From contig UCLR01000010.1 of the NCBI GenBank assembly GCA_900473415.1, positions 311,732 to 375,731 of the forward strand: DNA of 64,000 nt, written 5' to 3'. The stretch comes from Hyphomicrobiales bacterium (lineage in GTDB: Bacteria > Pseudomonadota > Alphaproteobacteria > Rhizobiales > Beijerinckiaceae). The notes under the pieces are model-generated. The model ran no database searches, had not been told where the DNA came from, and was given only the letters and a program-made list of their open reading frames with translations. Made by a program: the position numbers and the translations under genes. Below are positions 16,824-25,989 of the stretch, piece after piece (the stretch's first letter is position 1; each line of letters opens with the position of its first letter).

Positions 16824-18029
16824 ATGACGACCGAACGCGCCGCCTCCGCCCTCCCCTTCGATCCCACCGATCCGGTCGCGCTCACGCAGGCACTGGTGCG
16901 CTGCCCTTCGGTGACGCCGCAGGAAGGCGGCGCGCTCGCGCTGCTCTCCGCCGTGCTGTCGGCCGAAGGCTATGAGGTGCATCGCCCGGTCTTCAGCGAG
17001 CCCGGCATGCCCGATGTCGAGAACCTCTATGCGCGGATCGGCACGGAAGCCCCGGTCTTCGTCATCGCCGGCCATACCGATGTCGTGCCGGTCGGTGACG
17101 AAGCGGCCTGGACGCGCGAGCCTTTCGCCGGCGAGATCGAGAACGGCATCCTCTACGGGCGTGGCGCCTGCGACATGAAGGGCGGTGTCGGCGCGATGGT
17201 CGCGGCCGCGATCCGCTATCGCCGCGACAACCCGGATGCGCCCGGCTCGATCGCTTTCCTGCTGACAGGCGATGAGGAAGGGCCGGCGGTCAACGGCACG
17301 GTAAAGCTGCTCGAATGGGCGCATCGGCGCGGCGAGCGTTTCGACCACTGCATTCTCGGCGAGCCGACCAATCCGGCCTCTATGAGCGACATGATCAAGA
17401 TCGGTCGCCGGGGCTCACTCTCGGGCGAGCTGACCGTCAACGGCATCCAGGGCCATGTCGGCTATCCGCACGTCGCCGATAATCCGATCCGCGGCATGGT
17501 TCGCCTGCTGGCCGCGCTCGATGCGGCGCCGCTCGATACCGGCACCGAGCATTTCGACGGGAGCAACCTCGAGGTGACGACCCTCGATGTCGGCAACCCC
17601 GCGACGAACGTCATTCCCGCCCAGGCGAAGGCCGTCTTCAACATCCGCTTCAACGATGTCTGGACGCCGGACTCGCTCGCCGCCGAGATCGAGCGCCGGC
17701 TGCGCGAAGCGGCCGGCAATACGGTGCGCTACGAGCTCAAATTCCGCCCGACCAATTCGGTCGCCTTCCTGACCGAGCCCGGCCCCTTCGTGGCGATGGT
17801 GGCCGACGCCGTCGAGGCCGAGACGGGCAAGCGCCCGGCGCTCTCGACCACCGGCGGCACCTCGGATGCCCGCTTCATCAAGAGCTATTGCCCCGTCGTC
17901 GAATACGGTGTCGTCGGCAAGACCATGCACCAGATCGACGAATGCGTCGCCGTCGCCGATCTCACAGCGCTTGAGCGGATCACGAACCGTTTACTCGCCC
18001 GCTATTTTGCAGTGCAGCATAGGGCTTGA
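16824..18029 (+). CDS. dapE: Succinyl-diaminopimelate desuccinylase DapE
   Basis: 401 residues, an M20-family dinuclear zinc hydrolase. Visible metal and catalytic motifs are [11 protein letters not shown] (H and catalytic D), [10 protein letters not shown] (bridging D), LTGDEEGPA (catalytic E and ligand E) and GTSDARF near the C-terminus. It removes succinate from N-succinyl-LL-diaminopimelate for lysine and peptidoglycan synthesis. dapB lies in the same window at 30.8 kb. The gene is bracketed by related palindromes (16711-16809 and 18090-18134). Confidence 0.96.
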   Translation: MTTERAASALPFDPTDPVALTQALVRCPSVTPQEGGALALLSAVLSAEGYEVHRPVFSEPGMPDVENLYARIGTEAPVFVIAGHTDVVPVGDEAAWTREPFAGEIENGILYGRGACDMKGGVGAMVAAAIRYRRDNPDAPGSIAFLLTGDEEGPAVNGTVKLLEWAHRRGERFDHCILGEPTNPASMSDMIKIGRRGSLSGELTVNGIQGHVGYPHVADNPIRGMVRLLAALDAAPLDTGTEHFDGSNLEVTTLDVGNPATNVIPAQAKAVFNIRFNDVWTPDSLAAEIERRLREAAGNTVRYELKFRPTNSVAFLTEPGPFVAMVADAVEAETGKRPALSTTGGTSDARFIKSYCPVVEYGVVGKTMHQIDECVAVADLTALERITNRLLARYFAVQHRA

Positions 18030-18089
18030 CGTCCGGGAACCACGGCGCATTATCCCTGTTAGACGAAAGTCTAATAATTCGGCTCCTGG

Positions 18090-18134
18090 GCATCGGCTTC
18101 TCCGAAAACCGGTTCCCACCTTTTGGGCCGATGC
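18090..18134. repeat. GCATCGG-type intergenic palindrome
   Basis: GCATCGG (18090-18096) pairs with CCGATGC (18128-18134), with CCGAAAACCGG-TTCC-CACCTTTTGGG forming a partly paired interior. It is a diverged copy of the second hairpin at 16764-16809. It ends only four bases before the first possible start codon of the next gene. Confidence 0.7.
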
Positions 18135-18152
18135 CGGATGATGGAGACCGTG

Positions 18153-18737
18153 ATGAGGCTGGCGGCCGAAGACGTCGCGCGCTCGCTGCGCGGTTCGTGG
18201 CACCTGATGACCCGTGGCGCCGAAGCGCTGCGCGAGCTGGATCTCAGCCGCGACGGTTTCTGGCGCTCCTTCCTCGCCTTCGCGCTGATGCTGCCGGCAA
18301 CCGTCACGATCCTTGCCGCGGTGCGGCTCACGGCTGGGCTGCCGAATAGCGCTGGCCTCTTCACCGCCCCCGCGCTCGTGCTCTCGGTCATCGGCGCGCT
18401 CTGCCTAGCCATCCTCGCCGTGCCGGCACTGCTGCTCGCGCTGCGGCCCGAGCTCGGGCAGGCGCCGCGCTTCACCAGCTTCGTCATCGCCTGGAACTGG
18501 GCGGGCATCGTCTCGGCCAGCCTGATGGCGGTTCCGGCCGCCGTCTATGCGCTGGGCTGGGCGCCGCCGGCGCTCGCGCTGATGCAGTCCTCCTTCTTCG
18601 CCGCGATCGTGCTGAGGCTGCGCTATTGCGTGGCGCGCGCTGCCTTCGGGCCTGAGGGGCGCGGCATCGCGCTGCCGCTGGTCGTGGCCAGCGTCGTGCT
18701 CGATTACGGCGTGATCCGGCTGTTCGGGCTGTTCTGA
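18153..18737 (+). CDS. Multi-pass membrane protein of unknown function
   Basis: 194 residues with about five hydrophobic segments (FLAFALMLPATVTILAAV, ALVLSVIGALCLAILAVPAL, WAGIVSASLMAVPAAVYALG and others), starting after an amphipathic N-terminus (MRLAAEDVARSLRGSWHLM). The resemblance is to small Yip1-like or uncharacterised alphaproteobacterial membrane proteins; I do not recognise a function. I chose the ATG at 18153 because GGAG lies 6 bases upstream. Two earlier ATGs (18138, 18141) abut a palindrome and have no ribosome-binding site. It is convergent with truA. Confidence 0.75.
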   Translation: MRLAAEDVARSLRGSWHLMTRGAEALRELDLSRDGFWRSFLAFALMLPATVTILAAVRLTAGLPNSAGLFTAPALVLSVIGALCLAILAVPALLLALRPELGQAPRFTSFVIAWNWAGIVSASLMAVPAAVYALGWAPPALALMQSSFFAAIVLRLRYCVARAAFGPEGRGIALPLVVASVVLDYGVIRLFGLF

Positions 18738-18744
18738 GGCGGGC

Positions 18745-19485
18745 TCAGTAATCCACGCCCGCGAGATAGAGCCCGCACGACGGCGCCAACGCCGCGCATT
18801 GCGCCCGGTCGCACGCTTCCAGGATTTCGCCGATCTTCGTCTCGGGCCAGCGGCCAGCGCCCACCATCTTCAGGCTGCCGACGATCGAGCGGACCTGGTG
18901 GTGCAGGAAGGAGCGGGCGTGGGTGTAGACGACGATTTCCGTGCCCTCGCGACAAACGTCGAGCCGGTCGATCGTGCGGATCGGGCTGTTGGCCTGGCAT
19001 TCGGCGGCACGGAAGGTGGTGAAGTCGTGCTTGCCGAGCAGCGCCTTGGCGGCGCGGTCCATCGCCTCGTGGTCGAGCTTGACCGGGACGTGCCAGACTC
19101 GGCCCCGGTCGAGCGCCGGCGGTGCGCGCCGGTCGAGGATGCGGTAGATGTAGTAGCGACGCTTGGCCGAGATGCGCGCGTCGAAATCGTCCGGCACGAT
19201 CTCGGCGCTCAGCACGCTGACGGGGACGAGCGCCTTCAACCGCGCATTGGTCGCGTCCCGTACGACATCGGTGCGCCATTCCTTGTCGAGAACGACATGG
19301 GCGACCTGATGGGTGGCGTGGACGCCGGCATCGGTGCGGCCGGCACAGTGCAGCCTCACGGCATGGCCGCAGAAGGCTTCGACCGCCTCCTCGACGCTCT
19401 GCTGCACCGACGGATCGCTCGCCTGGCGCTGCCAGCCCGAGAAGGGAGTGCCGTCGTATTCGATGACGAGCTTGTAGCGCGGCAT
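18745..19485 (-). CDS. truA: tRNA pseudouridine(38-40) synthase TruA
   Basis: 246 residues, standard TruA length. The catalytic aspartate is D52 in CAGRTDAGVHATHQVAHV. Other family blocks are IEYDGTPFSGWQRQ at the N-terminus, KRRYYIYRIL, and FLHHQVRSIVG near the C-terminus. It modifies U38-40 in the anticodon arm of several tRNAs. It sits downstream of fmt on the same strand (def-fmt-truA order, frequent in this class), with 53 bp between them. Confidence 0.97.
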   Translation of the reverse strand: MPRYKLVIEYDGTPFSGWQRQASDPSVQQSVEEAVEAFCGHAVRLHCAGRTDAGVHATHQVAHVVLDKEWRTDVVRDATNARLKALVPVSVLSAEIVPDDFDARISAKRRYYIYRILDRRAPPALDRGRVWHVPVKLDHEAMDRAAKALLGKHDFTTFRAAECQANSPIRTIDRLDVCREGTEIVVYTHARSFLHHQVRSIVGSLKMVGAGRWPETKIGEILEACDRAQCAALAPSCGLYLAGVDY

Positions 19486-19538
19486 CAGAGCCGGCCGCCG
19501 AAAAGTGCTAAGCGGTTTTCGAACAACGGCCTGCTCCT

Positions 19539-20468
19539 CTAAAGCCGGCCGCCGGCTCCGAGGCGGGCCCCGCGCAGGAACTCCGCCCCGCTCATCGGCG
19601 CCTTGCCAGCGCGCTGGACCTGCAGGAGCTTCACGGCGCCGACCGCGCAGGCGACCGTGCCCTCGTCGTCGAGCAACGTGCCAGGCTCGGCCGCGCCGCC
19701 GGCGCGCGCCGTGCGCAGCACCTTGAGCCGCTCCGGCCCCTTGCCAAGGTCGATTTCGGCGAAGGCGCCCGGAAAGGGCGAGAGTCCGCGCACGCGATCA
19801 TGCACCTGCTGGGCCGGCAGCTCCCAGCTCAGCCTGGCCTCGGCATTGGCGATCTTGGCGGCGTAGGTGACGCCCTCCTCCGGCTGCGGCGTGAACTGCA
19901 GGGCGCCACGGCCGAGCGCGGCGAGCGCACGCACCATCAGGTCAGCGCCGAGGCGGCTCAGCGCGTCATGCAGCTCGCCGGCGGTCATATCGGCACCGAT
20001 GGCGATCTTCTCGACCATGCCGACGGGGCCGGTATCCAGCCCAGCCTCCATCTTCATCACGCAGACGCCGGTCTCGGCATCGCCGGCGATGATGGCGCGC
20101 TGGATCGGCGCCGCACCGCGCCAGCGCGGCAGCAGCGAGGCATGCAGGTTGAGACAGCCGAGTTCCGGCAGGTCGAGGATCGCCTGGGGCAGGATCATGC
20201 CGTAGGCGACCACGACCGCGACATCGGCCTGGTGCGAGGCGATGATCTCGGCCTGCTCCGGCGTCTTCAGCGTCGAAGGAGTGAAGACCGGGATGCCGAA
20301 GCGCTCAGCCGCCCTGTGCACCGGCGAAGGCTTGAGTTCCAGCCCCCTGCCCGCTTGCGCCGGAGCGCGGGTGTAGCAGGCGACGACCTCGTGCCCCTGT
20401 CCGACGATCTCGGTCAGCACCGGCACGGCGAAATCGGGCGTGCCCATGAAGATGACGCGTAAGCTCAT
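19539..20468 (-). CDS. fmt: Methionyl-tRNA formyltransferase
   Basis: 309 residues. The formyltransferase core shows [15 protein letters not shown] at the N-terminus and the 10-formyltetrahydrofolate-binding block [20 protein letters not shown] (around residues 108-127). A C-terminal OB-like tRNA-binding domain follows. It formylates initiator Met-tRNA. I used the ATG at 20468; an in-frame start at 20513 would add 15 unconserved residues. It is paired with def, whose product removes the formyl group. Confidence 0.97.
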   Translation of the reverse strand: MSLRVIFMGTPDFAVPVLTEIVGQGHEVVACYTRAPAQAGRGLELKPSPVHRAAERFGIPVFTPSTLKTPEQAEIIASHQADVAVVVAYGMILPQAILDLPELGCLNLHASLLPRWRGAAPIQRAIIAGDAETGVCVMKMEAGLDTGPVGMVEKIAIGADMTAGELHDALSRLGADLMVRALAALGRGALQFTPQPEEGVTYAAKIANAEARLSWELPAQQVHDRVRGLSPFPGAFAEIDLGKGPERLKVLRTARAGGAAEPGTLLDDEGTVACAVGAVKLLQVQRAGKAPMSGAEFLRGARLGAGGRL

Positions 20469-20529
20469 ACGCTGAATATGACTCCGTAACGGGCGCCGCC
20501 CCGGCAACCGCAAAATGGACCGGAACCCA

Positions 20530-20559
20530 TGCCTGAACCTTTCGGCAGGCGTTCAGGCA
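20530..20559. other. Perfect inverted repeat between fmt and def
   Basis: TGCCTGAAC (20530-20538) and GTTCAGGCA (20551-20559) are perfect complements, enclosing a 12-base loop. There is no T tract on either side, so it is not a canonical terminator. It may be a processing or attenuation structure in the def-fmt message. Confidence 0.45.
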
Positions 20560-20617
20560 GGATTCCAGGTCGGAGCCTCGCCCAGCCCGGAATGGCGACA
20601 AACCACGATCAAAAAGC

Positions 20618-21157
20618 TTAGGCCGCCCGCTCGCGCTTCGCGGCCTTCGCAAATTTCTTGGTGACGCGCTCGCGCTTCAACCGCGACAGGTAGTCGATGA
20701 AGAGCACGCCGTTGAGGTGGTCGATCTCATGCTGCAGGCAGGTGGCGAGCAGCCCGTCGGCCTCGATCTCCTGCGTCTTTCCGTCGAGGTCCATGTAGCG
20801 GACCTTGACCTGGGCCGGCCGCTCGACCTCCTCGTAATATTCGGGGATCGACAGGCAGCCCTCCTCGTAGACGCTGTGCTCCTCGGAGGTCCAGGTCACT
20901 TCGGGATTGATGAAGACCTGGGGCCTTCTCGGCTCCGGCTCCTCGCCTTCCTTCACGTCGCGCTTGGCGAGGTCGATCGTCACGACGCGGACCGGCTCGC
21001 CGATCTGGATCGCGGCCAGGCCGATGCCTGGCGCGTCGTACATGGTCTCGAACATGTCTTCGACCAGCGCCTTGATCTCGGGCGTAACGACCTCGACGGG
21101 CTTAGAGACAAGGCGAAGCTGCGCGTCCGGCAGGATGACGAGGGGGCGAATGGCCAT
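20618..21157 (-). CDS. def: Peptide deformylase
   Basis: 179 residues with all three PDF motifs: [10 protein letters not shown] (motif I), EGCLSIPE (motif II, metal-binding Cys) and QHEIDHLNG (motif III, two metal-binding His and catalytic Glu). It removes the N-formyl group from nascent proteins. I used the ATG at 21157 ([11 protein letters not shown]), the normal family N-terminus; an in-frame start at 21241 would add 28 unconserved residues. It is divergent from rmuC. Confidence 0.97.
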   Translation of the reverse strand: MAIRPLVILPDAQLRLVSKPVEVVTPEIKALVEDMFETMYDAPGIGLAAIQIGEPVRVVTIDLAKRDVKEGEEPEPRRPQVFINPEVTWTSEEHSVYEEGCLSIPEYYEEVERPAQVKVRYMDLDGKTQEIEADGLLATCLQHEIDHLNGVLFIDYLSRLKRERVTKKFAKAAKRERAA

Positions 21158-21270
21158 GGAATTCCGCAGAAAAGGGCTGATCAACCCCGGCACATAAGCA
21201 TTTGTGGGCAGGCGGTCAAACTGTTCCGCTTTCGTTCGCAATCCCGACTCGAATCGGCTAGGCTCGCGGC

Positions 21271-22455
21271 ATGAATCAGATCGCCTTCACCTTGCTGGAA
21301 CGACCCGTGAGCTGGGCGGAAGCGGCACTCGGCTTCGCGACCTTGACCCTCGCGCTCCTGCTTATGGCCGTGATCGCAGCCTGGCGCGGCGGCCGGAACC
21401 GCGCGATCGAGGCGGTCATGGCCGCGGAGCGTGCCCGCGAGATGGACGACAAGGTCGCCGAAATGAGTCGGCAGCAGGCGGAACTCGCTGGCCGGATGCA
21501 GTCCATGGCCGAGATCCTCTCGACCCGGCAGGGCGATCTCGCCCGGCTCATGGCCGAACGGATGGACGGGCTCAGCCACAAGGTCGGCCAAGGGCTTGAG
21601 CGCAACGTCCAGCAGACCACCGAAAGCCTCGGCAAGCTGCAAGAGCGGCTCGCGGTCATCGACAGCGCCCAGAAGAACCTGACCGATCTCACCTCCGAGG
21701 TCGTGACGCTGAAGGACGTGCTCGCGAACAAGCAGGCGCGCGGCGCCTATGGCCAGGGCCGGATGGAGGCGATCATCCGTGACGGGCTACCCGCCGCCTT
21801 CTTCGTCTTCCAACCGCAATTGTCCAACGGCCGGAGGCCGGACTGCATGGTGACGCTGCCGGGCGATGGGCGCGGGCTCGTGATCGACGCCAAGTTCCCG
21901 CTGGAGAGCTTCACGCAGTTGCGTGAGGCGCGCGGCGAGGACGCGAAGAAGGCTGCCGGACAACGCGTGCGCAGCGATGTCGGCGTGCATGTGAAGGACA
22001 TCGCCGAGCGCTATTTCCTGCCCGGCGAGACGCAGGACATCGCCCTGCTCTTCGTGCCATCCGAATCGATCTATGCCGATCTGCACGAGCATTTCGACGA
22101 TGTCGTGCAGCGCGCGCACCGGGCCCGCGTGATGATCGTCTCGCCTTCGCTGCTCGCGCTGGCGATCCAGCTGATGCAGTCGCTGGTGCGCGATGCCCGC
22201 ATGCGGGAGGAAGCACAGGTCATCCAGAGCGAGGTCGGCAAGCTGCTCGACGACGTGCGCCGGTTGGGCGAACGAGTCGATAAGCTCGACACCCATTTCC
22301 GGCAGGCGCAGGACGACGTCGGTCAGATCAAGACTTCGGCCGGCAAGGTCACGAGCCGCGCCGAGAAGATCGGCGCGCTCGATTTCGAGGACGAGAAGAG
22401 CGAGCCGAAGCTGTCGTTTGCGAACGGGCTGGCGCTGAAGGCTGCGGCGGAGTGA
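21271..22455 (+). CDS. rmuC: DNA recombination protein RmuC
   Basis: 394 residues. An N-terminal membrane segment (about 18-38) is followed by a long coiled coil (about 45-150) and then the RmuC nuclease-like domain (about 150-370), with [24 protein letters not shown] and [11 protein letters not shown]. Family members limit inversions at short inverted repeats in E. coli and resemble restriction-type nucleases. The IDAKFPL block carries the predicted catalytic D and K. It is divergent from def, 113 bp away, and convergent with the OsmC gene at the next base. Confidence 0.93.
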   Translation: MNQIAFTLLERPVSWAEAALGFATLTLALLLMAVIAAWRGGRNRAIEAVMAAERAREMDDKVAEMSRQQAELAGRMQSMAEILSTRQGDLARLMAERMDGLSHKVGQGLERNVQQTTESLGKLQERLAVIDSAQKNLTDLTSEVVTLKDVLANKQARGAYGQGRMEAIIRDGLPAAFFVFQPQLSNGRRPDCMVTLPGDGRGLVIDAKFPLESFTQLREARGEDAKKAAGQRVRSDVGVHVKDIAERYFLPGETQDIALLFVPSESIYADLHEHFDDVVQRAHRARVMIVSPSLLALAIQLMQSLVRDARMREEAQVIQSEVGKLLDDVRRLGERVDKLDTHFRQAQDDVGQIKTSAGKVTSRAEKIGALDFEDEKSEPKLSFANGLALKAAAE

Positions 22456-22965
22456 TCAGCCCCGATTGAGCGCCGCCGAGAGTTCCGGCTTCACGTTCAG
22501 GGTCTGGAAGACGACGCAATAGCGCTCGGTCAGCTTCAGCAGCGAGTCGAGCTTCTCCTGCGGGGCGTCGGTTTCGACGTCGAAAGAGAGGCGGATCGCC
22601 TTGAAGCCGACCGGTGCATCCTTGGCGACACCGAGCGTGCCGCGGAAGTCGAGATCGCCCTCGGCGCGGACGACGCCCTTTTTCAACTCGATCTCGAGCG
22701 CGGTCGCGACTGCCTTCAGCGTCACACCGGCGCAGGCGACCAGCGCCTCGAGCAGCATGTCGCCTGAGCAGAGCTCGGCGCCCGAGCCGCCGGTGGCGGG
22801 ATGCAGGCCCGCGAGCGCGATGGCACGGCCCGTCTCCACCTTGCAGGCGATGTGCTGGTCGTCGAGCTCGCCATGAGCCTTGAGCGTGATGACGGCCGCG
22901 TCGGGATTGCTGCGGTACTCGTCCTTGAGCGGCGCCTGCAGAGCGCGGAGAGCCGTGACGTCCAT
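22456..22965 (-). CDS. OsmC family protein
   Basis: 169 residues with the OsmC/Ohr fold. Family landmarks are ATGGSGAELCSGDMLLEALVACAGVTLKAVA (residues around 60-90, carrying two cysteines) and the C-terminal LLKLTERYCVVFQTL, a third cysteine. Ohr/OsmC proteins reduce organic hydroperoxides with a cysteine pair, but this subgroup has not been assigned a substrate. I chose the ATG ending at 22965; a GTG four codons upstream is possible. It abuts the rmuC stop codon in convergent orientation. Confidence 0.87.
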   Translation of the reverse strand: MDVTALRALQAPLKDEYRSNPDAAVITLKAHGELDDQHIACKVETGRAIALAGLHPATGGSGAELCSGDMLLEALVACAGVTLKAVATALEIELKKGVVRAEGDLDFRGTLGVAKDAPVGFKAIRLSFDVETDAPQEKLDSLLKLTERYCVVFQTLNVKPELSAALNRG

Positions 22966-23124
22966 GATGTTTTCCACCCTGCTATGACGATGGCGCCGGC
23001 TCGACAGGCCGGGCCGTTCATGACTTCCTAAACGACCCCGTGGGGCAGAGGAAGCGCCTGCCCGGCAATGGCGAAAGCGCCTCGACGGAGCTCCCGCCTC
23101 CCGGCGCGCTCTTTCAAGCCGACC

Positions 23125-23907
23125 TCACCACCACATGCCCGCGGTCTCGGCAGCCTTCTCCTGCCGCGGAGCCTCGTCGCGCAGCGAGCGGTCGAGCGCG
23201 CGCAACGCCTCGCGCTTGGCGGCCTCGAAAGCCGGTGAAAGGCGATCGCGCGGGCGGGCGAGCGGGTTGTCGAGCTCGTCGAAGATGCGGCCGGGCTTGG
23301 GCTGCATCACGACGATGCGGTCGGCGAGCGTCACCGCCTCCTCGACATCGTGGGTGACCATCACCACGGTCGGACGGCTCTCCTGCCAGAGCGCGAGCAG
23401 ATGGCCGTGGAGGCTGGCGCGCGTGGTCGCGTCGAGAGCCGAGAAGGGCTCGTCCATCAGGAGCAGCTTCGGCCGGGTGACGAGCGCGCGCGCTATGGCG
23501 ACGCGCTGCTGCTGGCCGCCGGAAAGCTCGCGCGGCCAGCGCTTCTCATAGCCGCCGAGCCCGACGCGAACGAGCGCGTTCGTCACCAGCCCCTCGCGCT
23601 CGAAACGAGACAGATGCGAGAGGCCGAAGCCAACATTCTCGGCGACGCCGAGCCAGGGGAAGAGCCGCGGCTCCTGGAAGATGACGCCGACATCGGCGCG
23701 CGGTTCGGCGATGACCTCGCCATCGAGGCGGATCGCGCCGGCGCTCGGCCTGTCCAGCCCGGCGACGAGCCGGAGCAGCGTGGTCTTGCCGCAGCCGGAG
23801 CCGCCGAGCAGAGCGACGATCTCGCCCTGCCGCACATCGAGCGTGATCGCCGAGAGCGCGCGGGTGCCGTCCGCATAGGTCTTGAAAAGCTGATCGAAGC
23901 TCAGCAC
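23125..23907 (-). CDS. ABC transporter ATP-binding protein, sulfonate/taurine/nitrate type
   Basis: 260 residues. Walker A GGSGCGKTT, Q-loop FQEPRLFPW, signature LSGGQQQRVAIARAL, Walker B LLLMDEPFSALD and the H-loop THDVEEA are complete. FQEPRLFPWLGVAENV and RWPRELSGGQ are typical of SsuB/TauB/NrtD subunits. It lies 11 bp after the permease gene and completes a three-gene importer with the binding protein at 24768-25730. Import of an organosulfonate is inferred from the binding protein subgroup. Confidence 0.92.
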   Translation of the reverse strand: MLSFDQLFKTYADGTRALSAITLDVRQGEIVALLGGSGCGKTTLLRLVAGLDRPSAGAIRLDGEVIAEPRADVGVIFQEPRLFPWLGVAENVGFGLSHLSRFEREGLVTNALVRVGLGGYEKRWPRELSGGQQQRVAIARALVTRPKLLLMDEPFSALDATTRASLHGHLLALWQESRPTVVMVTHDVEEAVTLADRIVVMQPKPGRIFDELDNPLARPRDRLSPAFEAAKREALRALDRSLRDEAPRQEKAAETAGMWW

Positions 23908-23918
23908 CGAGACGACTT

Positions 23919-24749
23919 TCAGAGCTTGTCGCGCGCCGTATCCTGCCAGGTGAGGAAGGGCCGCGTGATGGCGACGAGCAGACCGTCCGCCAGCTTGCCG
24001 AGCACGGCGAAGCTGATGATGGCCGCGATGATGGTGTCGGGGCGGCCGAGTTGCTGGCCGTCCACGAGCAGATAGCCCAGCCCCTCGCTCGCCCCCATGA
24101 TCTCGGCGGCGACGACGAACATGAAGCCGAGGCCGAGGCCAGCCCGTAGCGACGTGATCCAGGAGGGCAGGATCGCGGGCAGCAGCACACGGCGCACCAT
24201 GGCGAGCCGCGAGAGCCTGAACACGCGCCCGACCTCGACGATCTTCCGGTCGATGCCCTGGATCGCCGCGGCGACGCCCAGATAGACCGGGAAGAAGACG
24301 CCGACTGCGATCAGCGCCACCTTCGAAGCTTCGAAGATGCCGAGCCAGAGGATGAAAAGCGGCACCCAGGCGATGGAAGGGATCGCCCTCAGCGCCTGCA
24401 GCGTTGGATCGAGCAGGCTGCGAGCGAATGGCAGAGCCCCCGTCACCGCACCGAACAACGTGCCAGCCAGCGCACCGAGGCCGAAGCCTGCGCCGACCCG
24501 CCAGAGCGTCGCCCCGGCATGGGTCAGGAGCTCGCCGGAGGCCGACAATTGCCAGAGCGTGCGGCCGACGACGCTGGGCGGCGGCATCAGCCGACCATTG
24601 GCGATGCCGCTCGCCACCAGCACTTCCCAGATGATGGCGAGGAGGACCGGCAGCACGAAGCCGGCAATGGCGAGACCGTAGCGCGGGCGGCCGGTGGCCG
24701 GCCGCGCTACGAGTTGTTCCGCCGCCGCTTCGATGTCGAGAACGCTCAT
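23919..24749 (-). CDS. ABC transporter permease, sulfonate/taurine type
   Basis: 276 residues, about six membrane segments, with the BPD_transp_1 fold. The cytoplasmic EAA-like loop is visible (VFRLSRLAMVRRVLLPAILPSWITSLRAGL). The pattern PPSVVGRTLWQL near the start and LGVAAAIQGIDRKIVEVGRVF are characteristic of SsuC/TauC. It is placed between the binding protein (18 bp upstream) and the ATPase (11 bp downstream) in one transcript. Confidence 0.92.
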   Translation of the reverse strand: MSVLDIEAAAEQLVARPATGRPRYGLAIAGFVLPVLLAIIWEVLVASGIANGRLMPPPSVVGRTLWQLSASGELLTHAGATLWRVGAGFGLGALAGTLFGAVTGALPFARSLLDPTLQALRAIPSIAWVPLFILWLGIFEASKVALIAVGVFFPVYLGVAAAIQGIDRKIVEVGRVFRLSRLAMVRRVLLPAILPSWITSLRAGLGLGFMFVVAAEIMGASEGLGYLLVDGQQLGRPDTIIAAIISFAVLGKLADGLLVAITRPFLTWQDTARDKL

Positions 24750-24767
24750 CGCCCGGAGGCTACGGCA

Positions 24768-25730
24768 TCAGTTGGTGGCGGCAAAGCGCCGGTCGACTAG
24801 GCTGTCGACGGCAGCCTTCACATCGGTCGTAGCCGGGAGCACGCCCGCTTCCTTGAGCGCGATGCCCGCCGCGGTGATGGTGTCGATCTGGGCCTGGCCG
24901 ATCGCCGAATGGCTGAGTTCGGTGCGGGTGAGCTGGCGCTCGATCACCGGCTCCGAGAGCTTGGTGTATTCGACCAGGATCTTCTTGAGCTCGGCCGGAT
25001 TGGCGCGTGCATAGGCTCGTGCCTCCTCGTAGGCGGCCAGGACCTTCTTCACGAGCGCCGGATTCTCGTTGGCGAAGGCCTCGCGGACATTGAGGATACC
25101 CCAGGTGTTGTCCTCGGCCTTGCGGTAGAACAGCTTGGCGCCGCTCTCGACCTCGGCGGCCGCCATCAGCGGGTCGAGTCCGGCCCAGGCGTCGACATCG
25201 CCGCGTTCGAGCGCGAGCCGGCCATCCGCATGCTGCAGCAGGACGAGCTTGACGTCCTTCTCGGTCAGCTTGGCATCGGCGAGCGCGCGAACGAGGAAGA
25301 TATGCGGGTCGGTGCCGCGGGTGACGGCGACGCGCTTGCCCTTGAGATCGGAAACCTTGGTGATCTCGCTCTTGGCGCCGGTGACCAGCGCCGTCCATTC
25401 CGGCCGCGAATAGACGTAGATCGACTTGATCGGGTTGCCGTTGATCTTGCCGATCAGCGCGGCGGCGCCGGCGGTCGAGCCGAAATCGATCGAGCCGGCG
25501 TTGAGGAATTCGAGCGCCTTGTTGGAGCCGGCCGAGAGGACCCAGCGCACCTTGATGCCGTCCGCCTCCAGCGCCTTCTCCAGGATGCCACGCTCCTTCA
25601 GCACGAGGCCGACGGGGTTGTAGGTGGCGTAGTCGATGCGGATTTCCTTCGGCGCCTGGGCGAAGGCCGGCGCGGCGAAGCCAACAGCTGCGATGGCGGC
25701 AAGCGCGAGGCGGCGGGTGATGCTGGTCAT
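24768..25730 (-). CDS. Aliphatic sulfonate-type ABC transporter substrate-binding protein
   Basis: 320 residues. A signal peptide (LALAAIAAVGFAAPAFA) is followed by the NMT1/SsuA-like fold: IRIDYATYNPVGLVLKERG, then GSIDFGSTAGAAAL, and DAWAGLDPLMAA. These are typical of the TIGR01728 sulfonate-binding group. It captures substrate in the periplasm for the permease and ATPase downstream. Start at 25730 puts the signal peptide at the N-terminus; an in-frame start at 25784 would not. A promoter is predicted at 25844-25872, expected to respond to sulfur supply. Confidence 0.9.
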   Translation of the reverse strand: MTSITRRLALAAIAAVGFAAPAFAQAPKEIRIDYATYNPVGLVLKERGILEKALEADGIKVRWVLSAGSNKALEFLNAGSIDFGSTAGAAALIGKINGNPIKSIYVYSRPEWTALVTGAKSEITKVSDLKGKRVAVTRGTDPHIFLVRALADAKLTEKDVKLVLLQHADGRLALERGDVDAWAGLDPLMAAAEVESGAKLFYRKAEDNTWGILNVREAFANENPALVKKVLAAYEEARAYARANPAELKKILVEYTKLSEPVIERQLTRTELSHSAIGQAQIDTITAAGIALKEAGVLPATTDVKAAVDSLVDRRFAATN

Positions 25731-25843
25731 GGGACGATCCCTCTGGTGATGCGAGGGATCGGAGCGGCTGTCGCTCTTCCCCACGCTTTAGCTGCACTTG
25801 TTTCGCGCCCGCAAGCTGGTGGCTCAAATCGGCGCGTATCCGT

Positions 25844-25872
25844 CTTTTAGGTCCGATCGTTCTGTCTGTCAA
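25844..25872 (-). promoter_or_regulatory. Probable promoter of the sulfonate-type importer
   Basis: On the minus strand: -35 TTGACA (complement of 25867-25872), 17-bp spacer, -10 TAAAAG (complement of 25844-25849). Just upstream, a TGAAAT direct repeat (two copies 9 bp apart, complement of about 25897-25912) sits in an AT-rich patch suited to a LysR-type activator such as CysB or Cbl; that last point is inference. Confidence 0.55.
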
Positions 25873-25989
25873 ACAATACGGCGGATATCGTTGTTTCTCA
25901 TATTTCACTAATTTCATCTGTGTAAATTGACTCTCTCGCGACCCGCGCCGCCGTGCTAGGAAGGGCGCTATCGTCGGAATCGAGCCCTC

